A DNA stretch of 64,000 bases, taken from contig DATMGD010000052.1 in assembly GCA_035555855.1 (NCBI GenBank), positions 17,597 to 81,596 on the forward strand, read 5' to 3'. The notes under the pieces are model-generated. The model did no database searches and was not told where the DNA came from. It saw nothing but the letters and a program-made list of their open reading frames with translations. The translations under genes and the position numbers were made by a program. The stretch's first letter is position 1, and every line of letters starts with the position of its first letter. Of the stretch, positions 1-7,778 are shown piece after piece. Source of the stretch: Palsa-892 sp035555855 (GTDB lineage Bacteria > Pseudomonadota > Alphaproteobacteria > Rhizobiales > Xanthobacteraceae).

Positions 1-107
1 ACCGTGCCTTCACGGCGATCGTCGCAAAGCGCTTCGCGCAGTTGGTCGAAAAATTTCGTTACCTGCACGTGTATTGCGCGCAGCGATTTTGTCAGAGTGT
101 TGTGCAT
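1..107 (-). CDS. Partial hypothetical protein, N-terminal 35 codons
   Basis: An open frame runs from an ATG at 107 leftwards off the window edge with no stop. The visible peptide starts MHNTLTKSLRAIHV and is mixed charged and hydrophobic, without a signal peptide. A purine-rich GGGGAA lies about 11 bases upstream of the ATG and could be a ribosome binding site. I do not recognise the family, and 35 codons are too few to exclude chance. It is included because the open frame reaches the window edge and the region to its right is otherwise empty. Confidence 0.3.
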   Translation of the reverse strand, partial: MHNTLTKSLRAIHVQVTKFFDQLREALCDDRREGT

Positions 108-868
108 CGGTTTGATTATGTTCCCCGCCCGCGCATAATCCGGGCTGGCTTCACGGCATTTCTGTGATGACAAAACGCGGCTTGCGTTTATGTCGCAGCG
201 AGTTTTCGGCTCGGAGAGATGGTGTGCCTTCGTGCCGCAGCGGTGCATCGCGCATGCGTCATCGTTCTCGCGATCGCTTTTGAGCGCCGAGGCATCGTCA
301 GGTCACCACTCTCTCATTGGAAATATTATGAGGGCGGCGCGGGACGCCGGAGACTTGCCGGTCTCCACGGTCCATGTGCGAGAAGGTAGAAAGCACACGG
401 ATAATGTCTTCCGCAGTCGCCGGTTTGTAACCGGCATCCCGCGCGCGATGTTTTAGGCTTGCTCTGCGCGGCCCCCGGTGGTGTGACTTTGCTAACCACC
501 GCTTCTGACGCTCAACGACAACCGACGACCCGGATGAGCCCCCGATTGAAGTCACCGGCGCCCGTGGCGAAGAGCCATCTTCGCCGGGAACACGCAGCTT
601 GGGCCGCCGTAACGAGTTTGCGAACTCGCCATGGCCACCGCTCCCGATCCGCATTCCAAGACGCCTCTAGAAACGCCCCTCGTGGACCGAGACAAGAATG
701 AATATAATCCTACTATCTGAAAAAGTCAAGAGCGGGCCGGACAATCACACCGCGATAGACAGGCGGGCTATTCCCGCGCAAAATCGAAACGATACCGGCC
801 GCGCACAACCCCGCACGGCTCAAAATTTTTCGAGCTAATTACACCCGCCAAAGAAGCAGCCAGCCGCC
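108..868. other. Intergenic stretch without a convincing gene
   Basis: About 760 bases in which no reading frame looks like a real protein. The open frames present are Arg/Ser/Pro-rich and match no family I know. The stretch contains a long-range inverted pairing between 339 and 442, listed separately, and an A/T-richer tract just before the bestrophin-like gene. No tRNA, tmRNA, RNase P or SRP RNA signature was found. Confidence 0.6.
331..460. repeat. Structured repeat-like element (possible RNA or dispersed hairpin repeat)
   Basis: GCGGGACGCCGG at 339-350 pairs with CCGGCATCCCGC at 431-442 over 12 positions with a single mismatch. Between them lie a hairpin GGAGAC/GTCTCC (349-354 with 361-366), a pairing GTGC/GCAC (376-379 with 393-396), and a tight GCCGGTT-TGT-AACCGGC hairpin at about 418-434 that would compete with the outer stem. 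On the minus strand the segment reads AAGCCTAAAACATCGCGCG followed by the stem. From memory this resembles a dispersed intergenic repeat of Bradyrhizobium-type genomes, but I could not check that. It could instead be a small RNA gene. Confidence 0.35.
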
Positions 869-1876
869 ATGCATGTCGGAAAATCCTTTCGCCTCTCCGA
901 GTTCATCTTCTGGTCGCGGCGGATCATCTATATCCTGATCGCCATCAGCCTTGTGCCGGTCGTTCTTTACGATCTCGCCGGGCAGAAATGGATCGCCGTT
1001 CCCTGGACGGTGGTGGGGCTATTCGGCACGGCGACGGCCTTCATCGTCGCCTTCAAGAACACCCAGACCTACAACCGCACGGTCGAGGCGCAGCAGATCT
1101 GGACCGCGATCCTCACCAGCAGCCGCAATTGGGGGCTGATGGCGCGCGACCTCGTCAAAAGCAAAGAAGCGGCGCGCGATCTCGTCTATCGCCATTTCGC
1201 CTGGCTCACGGCGCTGCGCTACGCGCTGCGTGAGCCGCGCCCATGGGAATCGACAACGCTGCGCGCCAACGCCGAATACAGTTCGCTGTTTCGCGTGCCC
1301 GAAAGAGAAACGCCGCTGGCGAGCGAATTGAAAAAGTATCTCGCCGACGACGAAGTGGAGCCGTTGCTCGCCGACAGCAACCGGCTGACGTCGCTGCTTG
1401 CGCGGCAAAGCAAGGCCGTCCGGGATTTCGTGGCGCGCGACGAAATCCCCGCCAACTGCTTCATGGAATTCGAAAAGGCCATCAAGGAATTTTTCGACCA
1501 CCAGGGCAAATGCGAGCGCATCAAGAATTTCCCCTACCCGCGGCAATACGCGGTCGTCAGCCGGTTCTTCGTCGGCTTCTTCTGCCTCCTCCTGCCGTTC
1601 GGCCTGCTCAAGGAATTCGACGCTCTCAATGCGTTCGCGCCGCTCTGGCTGAACGGCCATATGGTCTGGTTCGTCATCCCGTTCAGCGTCGCGGTTTCGT
1701 GGATGTACGCTTCACTCGAACAGGTCGGCCAGAGCACCGAAAATCCGTTCGAGGGCAACGCCAATGACGTGCCGATTTCGCAGATCAGCCGGAAGATTGA
1801 AGTCGAACTGATGCTGCTGATCGGCGAGCCCAACCCGCCTGCCCTGTTGCAGCCGCAGAACAATATTCTGATCTAG
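869..1876 (+). CDS. Bestrophin-family anion channel-like protein
   Basis: This 335-residue membrane protein matches the bacterial bestrophin family (formerly UPF0187), whose members form pentameric anion or ion channels in the inner membrane. There are two hydrophobic pairs, at about residues 19-65 and 235-285. The family signature region is present: GKCERIKNFPYPRQYA at about 217-232, and the C-terminal ENPFEGNANDVP followed by a segment like ISRKIEVEL. The length is normal for the family. The start at 869 places MHVGKSF before an amphipathic helix and the first membrane helix. Its stop codon overlaps the stop of the convergent sulfotransferase gene. The transported ion cannot be told from sequence. 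Confidence 0.85.
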   Translation: MHVGKSFRLSEFIFWSRRIIYILIAISLVPVVLYDLAGQKWIAVPWTVVGLFGTATAFIVAFKNTQTYNRTVEAQQIWTAILTSSRNWGLMARDLVKSKEAARDLVYRHFAWLTALRYALREPRPWESTTLRANAEYSSLFRVPERETPLASELKKYLADDEVEPLLADSNRLTSLLARQSKAVRDFVARDEIPANCFMEFEKAIKEFFDHQGKCERIKNFPYPRQYAVVSRFFVGFFCLLLPFGLLKEFDALNAFAPLWLNGHMVWFVIPFSVAVSWMYASLEQVGQSTENPFEGNANDVPISQISRKIEVELMLLIGEPNPPALLQPQNNILI

Positions 1877-2631
1877 GCGTTACGGACCCGCGGCGTTTCG
1901 CCGTTTTCGGCGAGGTATCGCATTTTCCAATCTCGATTCAGCGAAGAAGCCTGTTTCCCCGGAAGCGGGAAATCGGAAACCGCGTTTACCGGCTCCAGTC
2001 CAAAAGCCGCATATATCTTCCGCAGTTCCAGGGCAGGATCGCGGGCCAGATCCTCGTAGTAGACGGCGATTGGCGTCACCGCATGTTCGATAAAATAATT
2101 TTCCCAGGCACCGATTTCGCTTTCGATCGCGGATCGAGCATCGGAGATGGCTTGAAAATCATATTGCGGGGTAAACGCCGTTTCCGGCTGAAAGCTGATC
2201 CATCGTCCCGTCTGCTGCGCGATGACCATCGAGACCGACTGATCGACGAGGTCACGGCGCTTTATCCAGATCAGCTTTTCCAGATTGAGCCGATGGATGA
2301 CCGAAGGGTGTGCCGCGGACATCGCATCGAAATCTCCCCAATGCGATTTAACGCCGAACCAGCCGGACGAAGATGTCCTGCGCTCAAACAGTTTGTCGAA
2401 AACCTGTTCGACCGTTTCGACGCCGAGCCTGTCTTTCCAGACCTGAAGATGACCGGGATGAAAATATTCAAGCGGGGAACCAAGCATGCCCGAGGCGGAG
2501 AGCAAATGACCGAGATAATGGCTGCCGCTTCTTGGCTGAGAGGCCAATAAAAAGCCTCTGACGCGCCCCTTATACACCGGCCGATCATAGAGTTCGCCGA
2601 ATTGATCCCAGGGCTGAGTGGAAGACGCCAT
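1873..2631 (-). CDS. Stf0-type sulfotransferase
   Basis: A 252-residue protein resembling the Stf0 family, first described as mycobacterial trehalose 2-sulfotransferase, which uses PAPS as sulfate donor. The N-terminal SQPRSGSHYL (about residues 31-40) is the 5'-phosphosulfate-binding loop, and it is followed by GMLGSPLEYFHP, typical of Stf0. The conserved segment VTPIAVYYEDLARDP lies near residue 190. No signal peptide is seen, so it should be cytoplasmic. In rhizobia related enzymes sulfate glycans or lipids; the acceptor here is unknown. It stands alone, convergent with the bestrophin-like gene (4-base overlap of stops) and divergent from lepA. Confidence 0.8.
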   Translation of the reverse strand: MASSTQPWDQFGELYDRPVYKGRVRGFLLASQPRSGSHYLGHLLSASGMLGSPLEYFHPGHLQVWKDRLGVETVEQVFDKLFERRTSSSGWFGVKSHWGDFDAMSAAHPSVIHRLNLEKLIWIKRRDLVDQSVSMVIAQQTGRWISFQPETAFTPQYDFQAISDARSAIESEIGAWENYFIEHAVTPIAVYYEDLARDPALELRKIYAAFGLEPVNAVSDFPLPGKQASSLNRDWKMRYLAENGETPRVRNA

Positions 2632-2769
2632 AGATTATCCATCGAATCCAAAGCCTCATTTTATAGAGGCCCGGCGCATCGAGGCACTAGCCGGAGAATC
2701 TGCCCGGCCGGAACACGAGCCGCATCCATAACTTGCCGCACCGCAGCGCGAATGCTATTTCGGCGCGCC

Positions 2770-4575
2770 ATGACGACCGCGCCCATTCCGAACATCCGCA
2801 ACTTCTCGATTGTCGCTCACATCGACCACGGGAAGTCGACGCTCGCCGACCGCATCATCCAGCTCACCGGCGGGCTGGAGCAACGCGAGATGAAGGAACA
2901 AGTGCTCGATTCGATGGACATCGAACGCGAGCGCGGCATCACCATCAAGGCGCAGACCGTCCGCCTCAAATACAAGGCCAAGGACGGCAAGGACTACATC
3001 CTGAATTTGATCGACACGCCGGGCCATGTCGACTTCGCTTATGAAGTGAACCGCTCGCTCGCCGCCTGCGAAGGATCGCTCCTGGTCGTCGACGCTTCGC
3101 AGGGCGTCGAGGCGCAGACGCTCGCCAACGTGTATCAGGCGCTCGACAACAATCACGAAATCGTTCCGGTGCTGAACAAGGTTGATCTTCCGGCTGCGGA
3201 GCCCGAGAAGATCAAGCAGCAGATCGAAGACGTCATTGGCCTCGATGCCTCGGAAGCCATTCTGATTTCGGCGAAGACCGGCCTTGGCATTCCCGATGTA
3301 CTGGAAGCGATCGTCACGAAATTGCCGCCGCCGAAGGGTGACCGCGAAGCGCAGCTCAAGGCGCTCCTGATCGACAGCTGGTACGACGCCTACTTGGGCG
3401 TCGTCGTGCTTTATCGCGTCGTCGATGGCGTGCTGAAAAAAGGCCAGCGCATCCGCATGATGGGCACGAAGGCGGCCTATGACGTCGATCGCGTCGGCGT
3501 GTTCACGCCAAAGCGCGTCGAGATGGCCGAGATCGGGCCGGGCGAGATCGGCTTTCTCACCGCCGCGATCAAGGAAGTCGCCGACTCGCGCGTCGGCGAT
3601 ACGATCACCGACGATCGTAAGCCTGTCGATGAGCCGCTCTCGGGTTTTCGCCCGGCGATCCCGGTCGTGTTCTGCGGCCTCTTCCCGATCGACGCGAATG
3701 ACTTTGAAACGCTGCGCGCCGCGATGGGCCGGCTGCGCCTTAACGACGCGAGCTTCTCGTTCGAGATGGAAACTTCCGCGGCGCTCGGCTTCGGCTTCCG
3801 CTGCGGCTTCCTCGGGCTGTTGCACCTGGAGATCATTCAGGAGCGTCTTGAGCGCGAGTTCAATCTGAATCTGATCGCGACCGCGCCGTCGGTCATCTAC
3901 AAAATGAAGCTGACCAACGGCGAGGAGATCGAGATTCACAATCCGGTCGATATGCCGGAAGTGACGCGCATCGCCGAAATCGAGGAGCCGTGGATCGAGG
4001 CGACGATTCTGACGCCCGACGAATATCTCGGCTCGGTGCTGAAGCTCTGCCAGGATCGCCGCGGCGTGCAGAAAGAACTCACTTATGTGGGTGCGCGCGC
4101 GATGGTGAAGTATGAACTGCCGCTCAACGAAGTGGTGTTCGATTTCTACGACCGGCTCAAGTCAGTCTCGAAAGGCTACGCCTCGTTCGATTACCATCTC
4201 ACCGAGTTCAAGGTCGCCGACCTCGTGAAGATGCAGATTCTCGTCAACGCCGAGCCGGTCGATGCGCTGGCCATGCTCGTGCACCGGGCGCGTGCCGAAG
4301 GCCGCGGCCGCGCCATGGTCGAGAAGCTGAAGGAGCTGATCCCGCCGCACATGTTCCAGGTGCCGATCCAGGCCGCCATCGGCGGCAAGATCATCGCCCG
4401 CGAAACGGTGCGCGCGCTCAGGAAGGACGTCACCGCGAAATGCTACGGCGGCGACGCGACGCGCAAACGCAAGCTCCTCGAGAAGCAGAAGGAAGGCAAA
4501 AAGAAAATGCGCGAATTCGGCAAGGTCGAAATTCCGCAGGAAGCCTTCATCGCCGCGCTCAAGGTGGATAGCTAG
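2770..4575 (+). CDS. lepA: Elongation factor 4 (LepA), ribosome-associated GTPase
   Basis: A 601-residue translational GTPase that binds ribosomes and back-translocates or helps assembly, acting in the cytoplasm. All GTPase motifs are present: AHIDHGKST (G1), RERGITIKAQ (switch I), DTPGHVDF (G3) and NKVDLP (G4). The LepA-specific C-terminal domain follows, with CYGGDATRKRKLLEKQKEGK near the end. The open frame extends upstream to 2602, but the conserved MTTAPIPNIRNFSIVAHIDH begins at 2770 and gives the family length (about 600), so I chose that ATG. It appears monocistronic. Confidence 0.97.
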   Translation: MTTAPIPNIRNFSIVAHIDHGKSTLADRIIQLTGGLEQREMKEQVLDSMDIERERGITIKAQTVRLKYKAKDGKDYILNLIDTPGHVDFAYEVNRSLAACEGSLLVVDASQGVEAQTLANVYQALDNNHEIVPVLNKVDLPAAEPEKIKQQIEDVIGLDASEAILISAKTGLGIPDVLEAIVTKLPPPKGDREAQLKALLIDSWYDAYLGVVVLYRVVDGVLKKGQRIRMMGTKAAYDVDRVGVFTPKRVEMAEIGPGEIGFLTAAIKEVADSRVGDTITDDRKPVDEPLSGFRPAIPVVFCGLFPIDANDFETLRAAMGRLRLNDASFSFEMETSAALGFGFRCGFLGLLHLEIIQERLEREFNLNLIATAPSVIYKMKLTNGEEIEIHNPVDMPEVTRIAEIEEPWIEATILTPDEYLGSVLKLCQDRRGVQKELTYVGARAMVKYELPLNEVVFDFYDRLKSVSKGYASFDYHLTEFKVADLVKMQILVNAEPVDALAMLVHRARAEGRGRAMVEKLKELIPPHMFQVPIQAAIGGKIIARETVRALRKDVTAKCYGGDATRKRKLLEKQKEGKKKMREFGKVEIPQEAFIAALKVDS

Positions 4576-4637
4576 CGCCCTTCACCTTGCACCGCACCCA
4601 GTGCTAGCGTTCCCGCCATAACAAGAGGGAACGCCAT

Positions 4638-5615
4638 ATGGATCGCCGGGATTTTCTGATGGGGGCCGCTGCGCTCCCGCTCGTTTTGCACGCACCGAAT
4701 GCTTTCGCCGCCGGTTATCCCGAGCGGAACGTCGACCTGATCGTCCCCTTCCCGCCCGGCGGACAGGCCGACCTCGCGGCGCGCCCGATCGCGCAGAAGC
4801 TGCAAGAGCTTTTGGGCAAATCGTTCGTCGTCGATAACCGCGGCGGCGCCGGCGGCGCGATTGGCAACGCCTTTGCCGCAAAGGCCGCGCCCGACGGCTA
4901 CACGCTCCTGATGACGCTTTCCTCGCTCGCGGTGCTGCCGGAAGCCGACCGCATTCTCGGCCGCCCGGCGCAGTACGAAACCTCGCAGCTCGTGCCGGTG
5001 GCGCGCGTTCTCGCCGACCCGACGCTATTGGGCGTGCATGCCAAAGCGCCGTGGAAAAACATTCAGGAGCTGGTCGAGGACGCAAAATCGCGCCCCGGAC
5101 AAATTCCCTACGGCTCGTCCGGCTCCTACGGCACGCTGCATGTTTCGGTCGCGATGTTCGAGTCGGCTGCCAACATCAAGATGCTGCACGTGCCCTACAA
5201 GGGCGCGGGTCCGGCGGTGACGGATCTCTTGAGCGGGCAAATTCTTGCGCTCGCATCGGCGCCGGGCGTGCTGAAGCCGCATGTCGACTCCGGTGCCGTG
5301 CGCGTGCTCGCCAATTTCGGCGCCAAGCGCGTCGACAGCTTCCCGAATCTCCCGACCTTCCAGGAACTCGGCTACAAGGATGTCGAGTTCTACATCTGGG
5401 CCGGGCTGTTCGCGCCGGCCAAGACGCCGGAGCCGGTCATCAAAACGCTGCGCGAAGCGATGAAAAAAGCCATGGCCGATCCGCAGACCACCAAGGTGTA
5501 TGAGACGGCCGGCAGCCCGCCCGCCTATCTCGATCAGCCGGAGTTCAAGAAGTTCGTCGACGAGGACAGCGCGCGGCTGATCGCGGCGGTGAAGAAGATC
5601 GGCAAGGTCGAATAG
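4638..5615 (+). CDS. Orphan Bug/TctC-family extracytoplasmic solute receptor
   Basis: A 325-residue periplasmic binding protein of the Bug (TctC) family, which captures carboxylates for tripartite tricarboxylate transporters. It begins MDRRDFLMGAAALPLVL, a Tat-like signal with twin arginines, cleaved after AFAA. The mature start YPERNVDLIVPFPPGG and the motifs GGAGGAIG and SGSYGTLHVS are typical. The ATG at 4638 follows AGAGGGAACGCC, a good ribosome binding site. No tctA or tctB lies beside it, as is common for expanded Bug families. It belongs to a different subfamily from the two TctC proteins further on. The ligand is unknown. Confidence 0.9.
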   Translation: MDRRDFLMGAAALPLVLHAPNAFAAGYPERNVDLIVPFPPGGQADLAARPIAQKLQELLGKSFVVDNRGGAGGAIGNAFAAKAAPDGYTLLMTLSSLAVLPEADRILGRPAQYETSQLVPVARVLADPTLLGVHAKAPWKNIQELVEDAKSRPGQIPYGSSGSYGTLHVSVAMFESAANIKMLHVPYKGAGPAVTDLLSGQILALASAPGVLKPHVDSGAVRVLANFGAKRVDSFPNLPTFQELGYKDVEFYIWAGLFAPAKTPEPVIKTLREAMKKAMADPQTTKVYETAGSPPAYLDQPEFKKFVDEDSARLIAAVKKIGKVE

Positions 5616-6032
5616 CTAGATTCCGACGACGATCCGCGAATTCTTCATGCCGTGCTGTTTCACGAGCGTGAACAATTCGCGCGCCGCGGAAGTCGGCAGC
5701 CGCACGCAGCCGTGCGATGCGGGCCGGCCGAGCGCGCGGGTCTGGTTCGTGCCATGCACGGCAAAACCGTAGTGGAAGAAGATCGCGTAGGGCATCGGCG
5801 CGTTGTCGTATGTGCGCGAGTACCAGCTGCGCTCCAGCCGTTGCGGGCGGAAGGTGCCGCGCGGCGTCGCGTAAGGCGCGCGCGCCGTCGAGACCGGCCA
5901 GGTGTAGCGCGGAAAGCCATCGACATAGACGGTCATGGTCTGCTGCGAGACGCTGATCTGCGCCAGCACGTCGGCTTTGGCGGGCGCCGCGAATATGACG
6001 GCGGCCGCGAGCATCCAGAAAATTTTACGCAT
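5616..6032 (-). CDS. L,D-transpeptidase (YkuD domain), minimal
   Basis: A 138-residue secreted enzyme with a signal peptide (MRKIFWMLAAAVIFAAPAKA) followed directly by a YkuD catalytic domain. The active-site region HGTNQTRALGRPASHGCVRL contains the conserved His and the catalytic Cys of the SHGCVR motif. L,D-transpeptidases make 3-3 peptidoglycan cross-links or attach proteins to peptidoglycan in the periplasm. There is no LysM or other binding domain, so it is a catalytic-domain-only form. Its stop abuts the stop of the TctC gene at 5615. The neighbouring mepA also acts on peptidoglycan and is divergently oriented. Confidence 0.9.
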   Translation of the reverse strand: MRKIFWMLAAAVIFAAPAKADVLAQISVSQQTMTVYVDGFPRYTWPVSTARAPYATPRGTFRPQRLERSWYSRTYDNAPMPYAIFFHYGFAVHGTNQTRALGRPASHGCVRLPTSAARELFTLVKQHGMKNSRIVVGI

Positions 6033-6151
6033 GAATACGCTCCTTCTCCCCCCGAATTGAAGCCGGGAAGCCGGATCGGCGCAAGCGCGAAGGAAAATAT
6101 GCGGCCGTTAAGCACGTTTCATCATCGAACGGCATGCTTTACCTTTTGACC

Positions 6152-7057
6152 ATGCGGCTTCGAATCGCGCTCATTCTTTCGCTGATCGCAGGCACGGCAC
6201 TCGCGCAGAACGTGCCGCTGCCGCCGCGTCCGGTCGCGCCGCCGCCGGTCGATCTCAAGGCGCCGGCCAAGCAGCTATTCGGGAATAAGGCCGAACCCGC
6301 GCCGCTCGCGGCGCGCTCGATCGGCTTCTATGCCCATGGCTGCCTTGCGGGCGCCGTGGCGCTGCCGATCAACGGCAAGACCTGGCAGGTGATGCGGCTT
6401 TCGCGCAACAGGAACTGGGGCCACCCCGACCTCATCGCATTTCTGGAGCGCTTCTCGAACAAGCTGCCGCAAGTCGCGGGCTGGCCCGGCATCATGGTCG
6501 GCGATATTTCGCAGCCGCGCGGCGGGCCGATGCTGACGGGCCACGCTTCGCATCAGGTCGGGCTCGACGCCGACATTTGGCTCACGCCGATGCCGACGCG
6601 CACATTATCCCGTGAAGAACGCGAAAAGATTTCGCCGCTGATGATGGTGCGCGCCGACCGCAAGGACATCGACCCCGCCAACTGGTCGCCATCACACTTG
6701 AAGGTCATCCGCGCGGCGGCGGAAGATCCGGTCGTCGAGCGCATTTTTGTGAACGCCGCGATCAAGAAGGCGCTTTGCCGCGAAGCGGGTAATGACCGCT
6801 CATGGCTGCATAAAGTGCGGCCTTACTGGGGCCACGACCATCACATGCATATCCGCATCCGCTGCCCGGCGGGCAGCCATGATTGCGAGAAGCAGCCGCC
6901 GGCCGGTGCCGGCGATGGCTGCGGCAAGGAACTCGATTGGTGGTTCACGCCCGGCAGATTGCACCCGGTGCCGCCGCTCATTCCGCCGAAGCCGAAGCCG
7001 CCGCTCTTGATGAAAGACCTGCCGGCGGCCTGCAAGCAGGTGCTGCTCGCGCCTTGA
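6152..7057 (+). CDS. mepA: Penicillin-insensitive murein endopeptidase MepA
   Basis: A secreted LAS-type zinc endopeptidase of about 301 residues that cuts peptide cross-links in murein in the periplasm. The zinc-binding region is visible as HASHQVGLDADIW and GHDHHMHIRIRCP, and cysteines in AHGCLAG, IRCPAGSHDC and GDGCGKELDWW are typical of the family. I chose the ATG at 6152 (MRLRIALILSLIAGTALAQ), which starts a proper signal peptide. An ATG at 6134 would add MLYLLT. It is divergent from the L,D-transpeptidase gene, a sensible peptidoglycan-remodelling pair. Confidence 0.92.
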   Translation: MRLRIALILSLIAGTALAQNVPLPPRPVAPPPVDLKAPAKQLFGNKAEPAPLAARSIGFYAHGCLAGAVALPINGKTWQVMRLSRNRNWGHPDLIAFLERFSNKLPQVAGWPGIMVGDISQPRGGPMLTGHASHQVGLDADIWLTPMPTRTLSREEREKISPLMMVRADRKDIDPANWSPSHLKVIRAAAEDPVVERIFVNAAIKKALCREAGNDRSWLHKVRPYWGHDHHMHIRIRCPAGSHDCEKQPPAGAGDGCGKELDWWFTPGRLHPVPPLIPPKPKPPLLMKDLPAACKQVLLAP

Positions 7058-7083
7058 TGCGAACCTTGGCTTGAGCGGCGAAT

Positions 7084-7671
7084 TTACGTCGCGCCGATCT
7101 GCGGAAACGCAAACAGCGCGCCCTGCACGAAACCGAGAATGACGCCGAGCACGATCGCGCAAATGACGACGGCGCCGGCATAGAGCAGCGATTTCTCCTG
7201 CGGCGCTTTCATCAACACCGGCAGCCCGAGCCACAGAAGATAGAGCCCGTAGAGCGAGAAGATCGAGAGAAAGCTCAAGGCCGGGATGAGAAAGAAGAAA
7301 CCGCATAGCCACGCCGGCGTATAGGAATAGACGGTGAGCTTGAGCGCGCTCTCGAAATGCTTGCGGCCGCCGAAGCTCTTTGCCAGCGCATCGACGATCA
7401 GCGCCACCGCATACACGATCAGGAAGGTCAGCAGATAACCGATGATCGCGCTGCCGAGACCGAAGCCGACCGGCATCCGTATCGTTTCCATGCCGGGTAC
7501 GCGGAGGCCGATCAGTGAAGTGCCGATAAAGCCGCAGATTGCCGGGATCGCGGCGAGGATCGCGACATAATTCTTGAAGAGATATGCGGCATCGCCCGGC
7601 TCGCGGTCGATCACCGGCCATTCGGCCTTTGGTCGCAGGATGATATTCTTCACGCGGTCGATCAGAGTCAT
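7084..7671 (-). CDS. Yip1-family integral membrane protein
   Basis: A 195-residue protein with a short cytosolic N-terminus (MTLIDRVKNIILRPKAEWPVI) followed by about five membrane helices, matching bacterial Yip1-domain proteins (PF04893). The N-terminal KNIILRPKAEW pattern is characteristic. The frame is open upstream to 7770, but the added residues are not hydrophobic and do not match the family, so the ATG at 7671 is preferred. The function of bacterial Yip1 proteins is unknown. It is convergent with mepA (26 bases apart) and downstream of the GMC oxidoreductase gene on the same strand. Confidence 0.8.
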   Translation of the reverse strand: MTLIDRVKNIILRPKAEWPVIDREPGDAAYLFKNYVAILAAIPAICGFIGTSLIGLRVPGMETIRMPVGFGLGSAIIGYLLTFLIVYAVALIVDALAKSFGGRKHFESALKLTVYSYTPAWLCGFFFLIPALSFLSIFSLYGLYLLWLGLPVLMKAPQEKSLLYAGAVVICAIVLGVILGFVQGALFAFPQIGAT

Positions 7672-7778
7672 GCAGGCTCTCCCGAGGCGGTTGGCGAATC
7701 GCGCGATTGTTTCGCGGGCGGGCGGGAAAGTCACGCCGAATTGGCGGACGGTGAATTGCGGAGAAAACACCTTTCCGG

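Noticed and set aside
190..701. Short open frames on both strands in the left gene-free stretch
   Set aside because: Compositions are Arg/Ser/Pro-rich, starts lack ribosome binding sites and they overlap each other and the structured element.
108..868. Possible tmRNA, RNase P RNA or SRP RNA
   Set aside because: None of the conserved sequence signatures of these RNAs was found on either strand.
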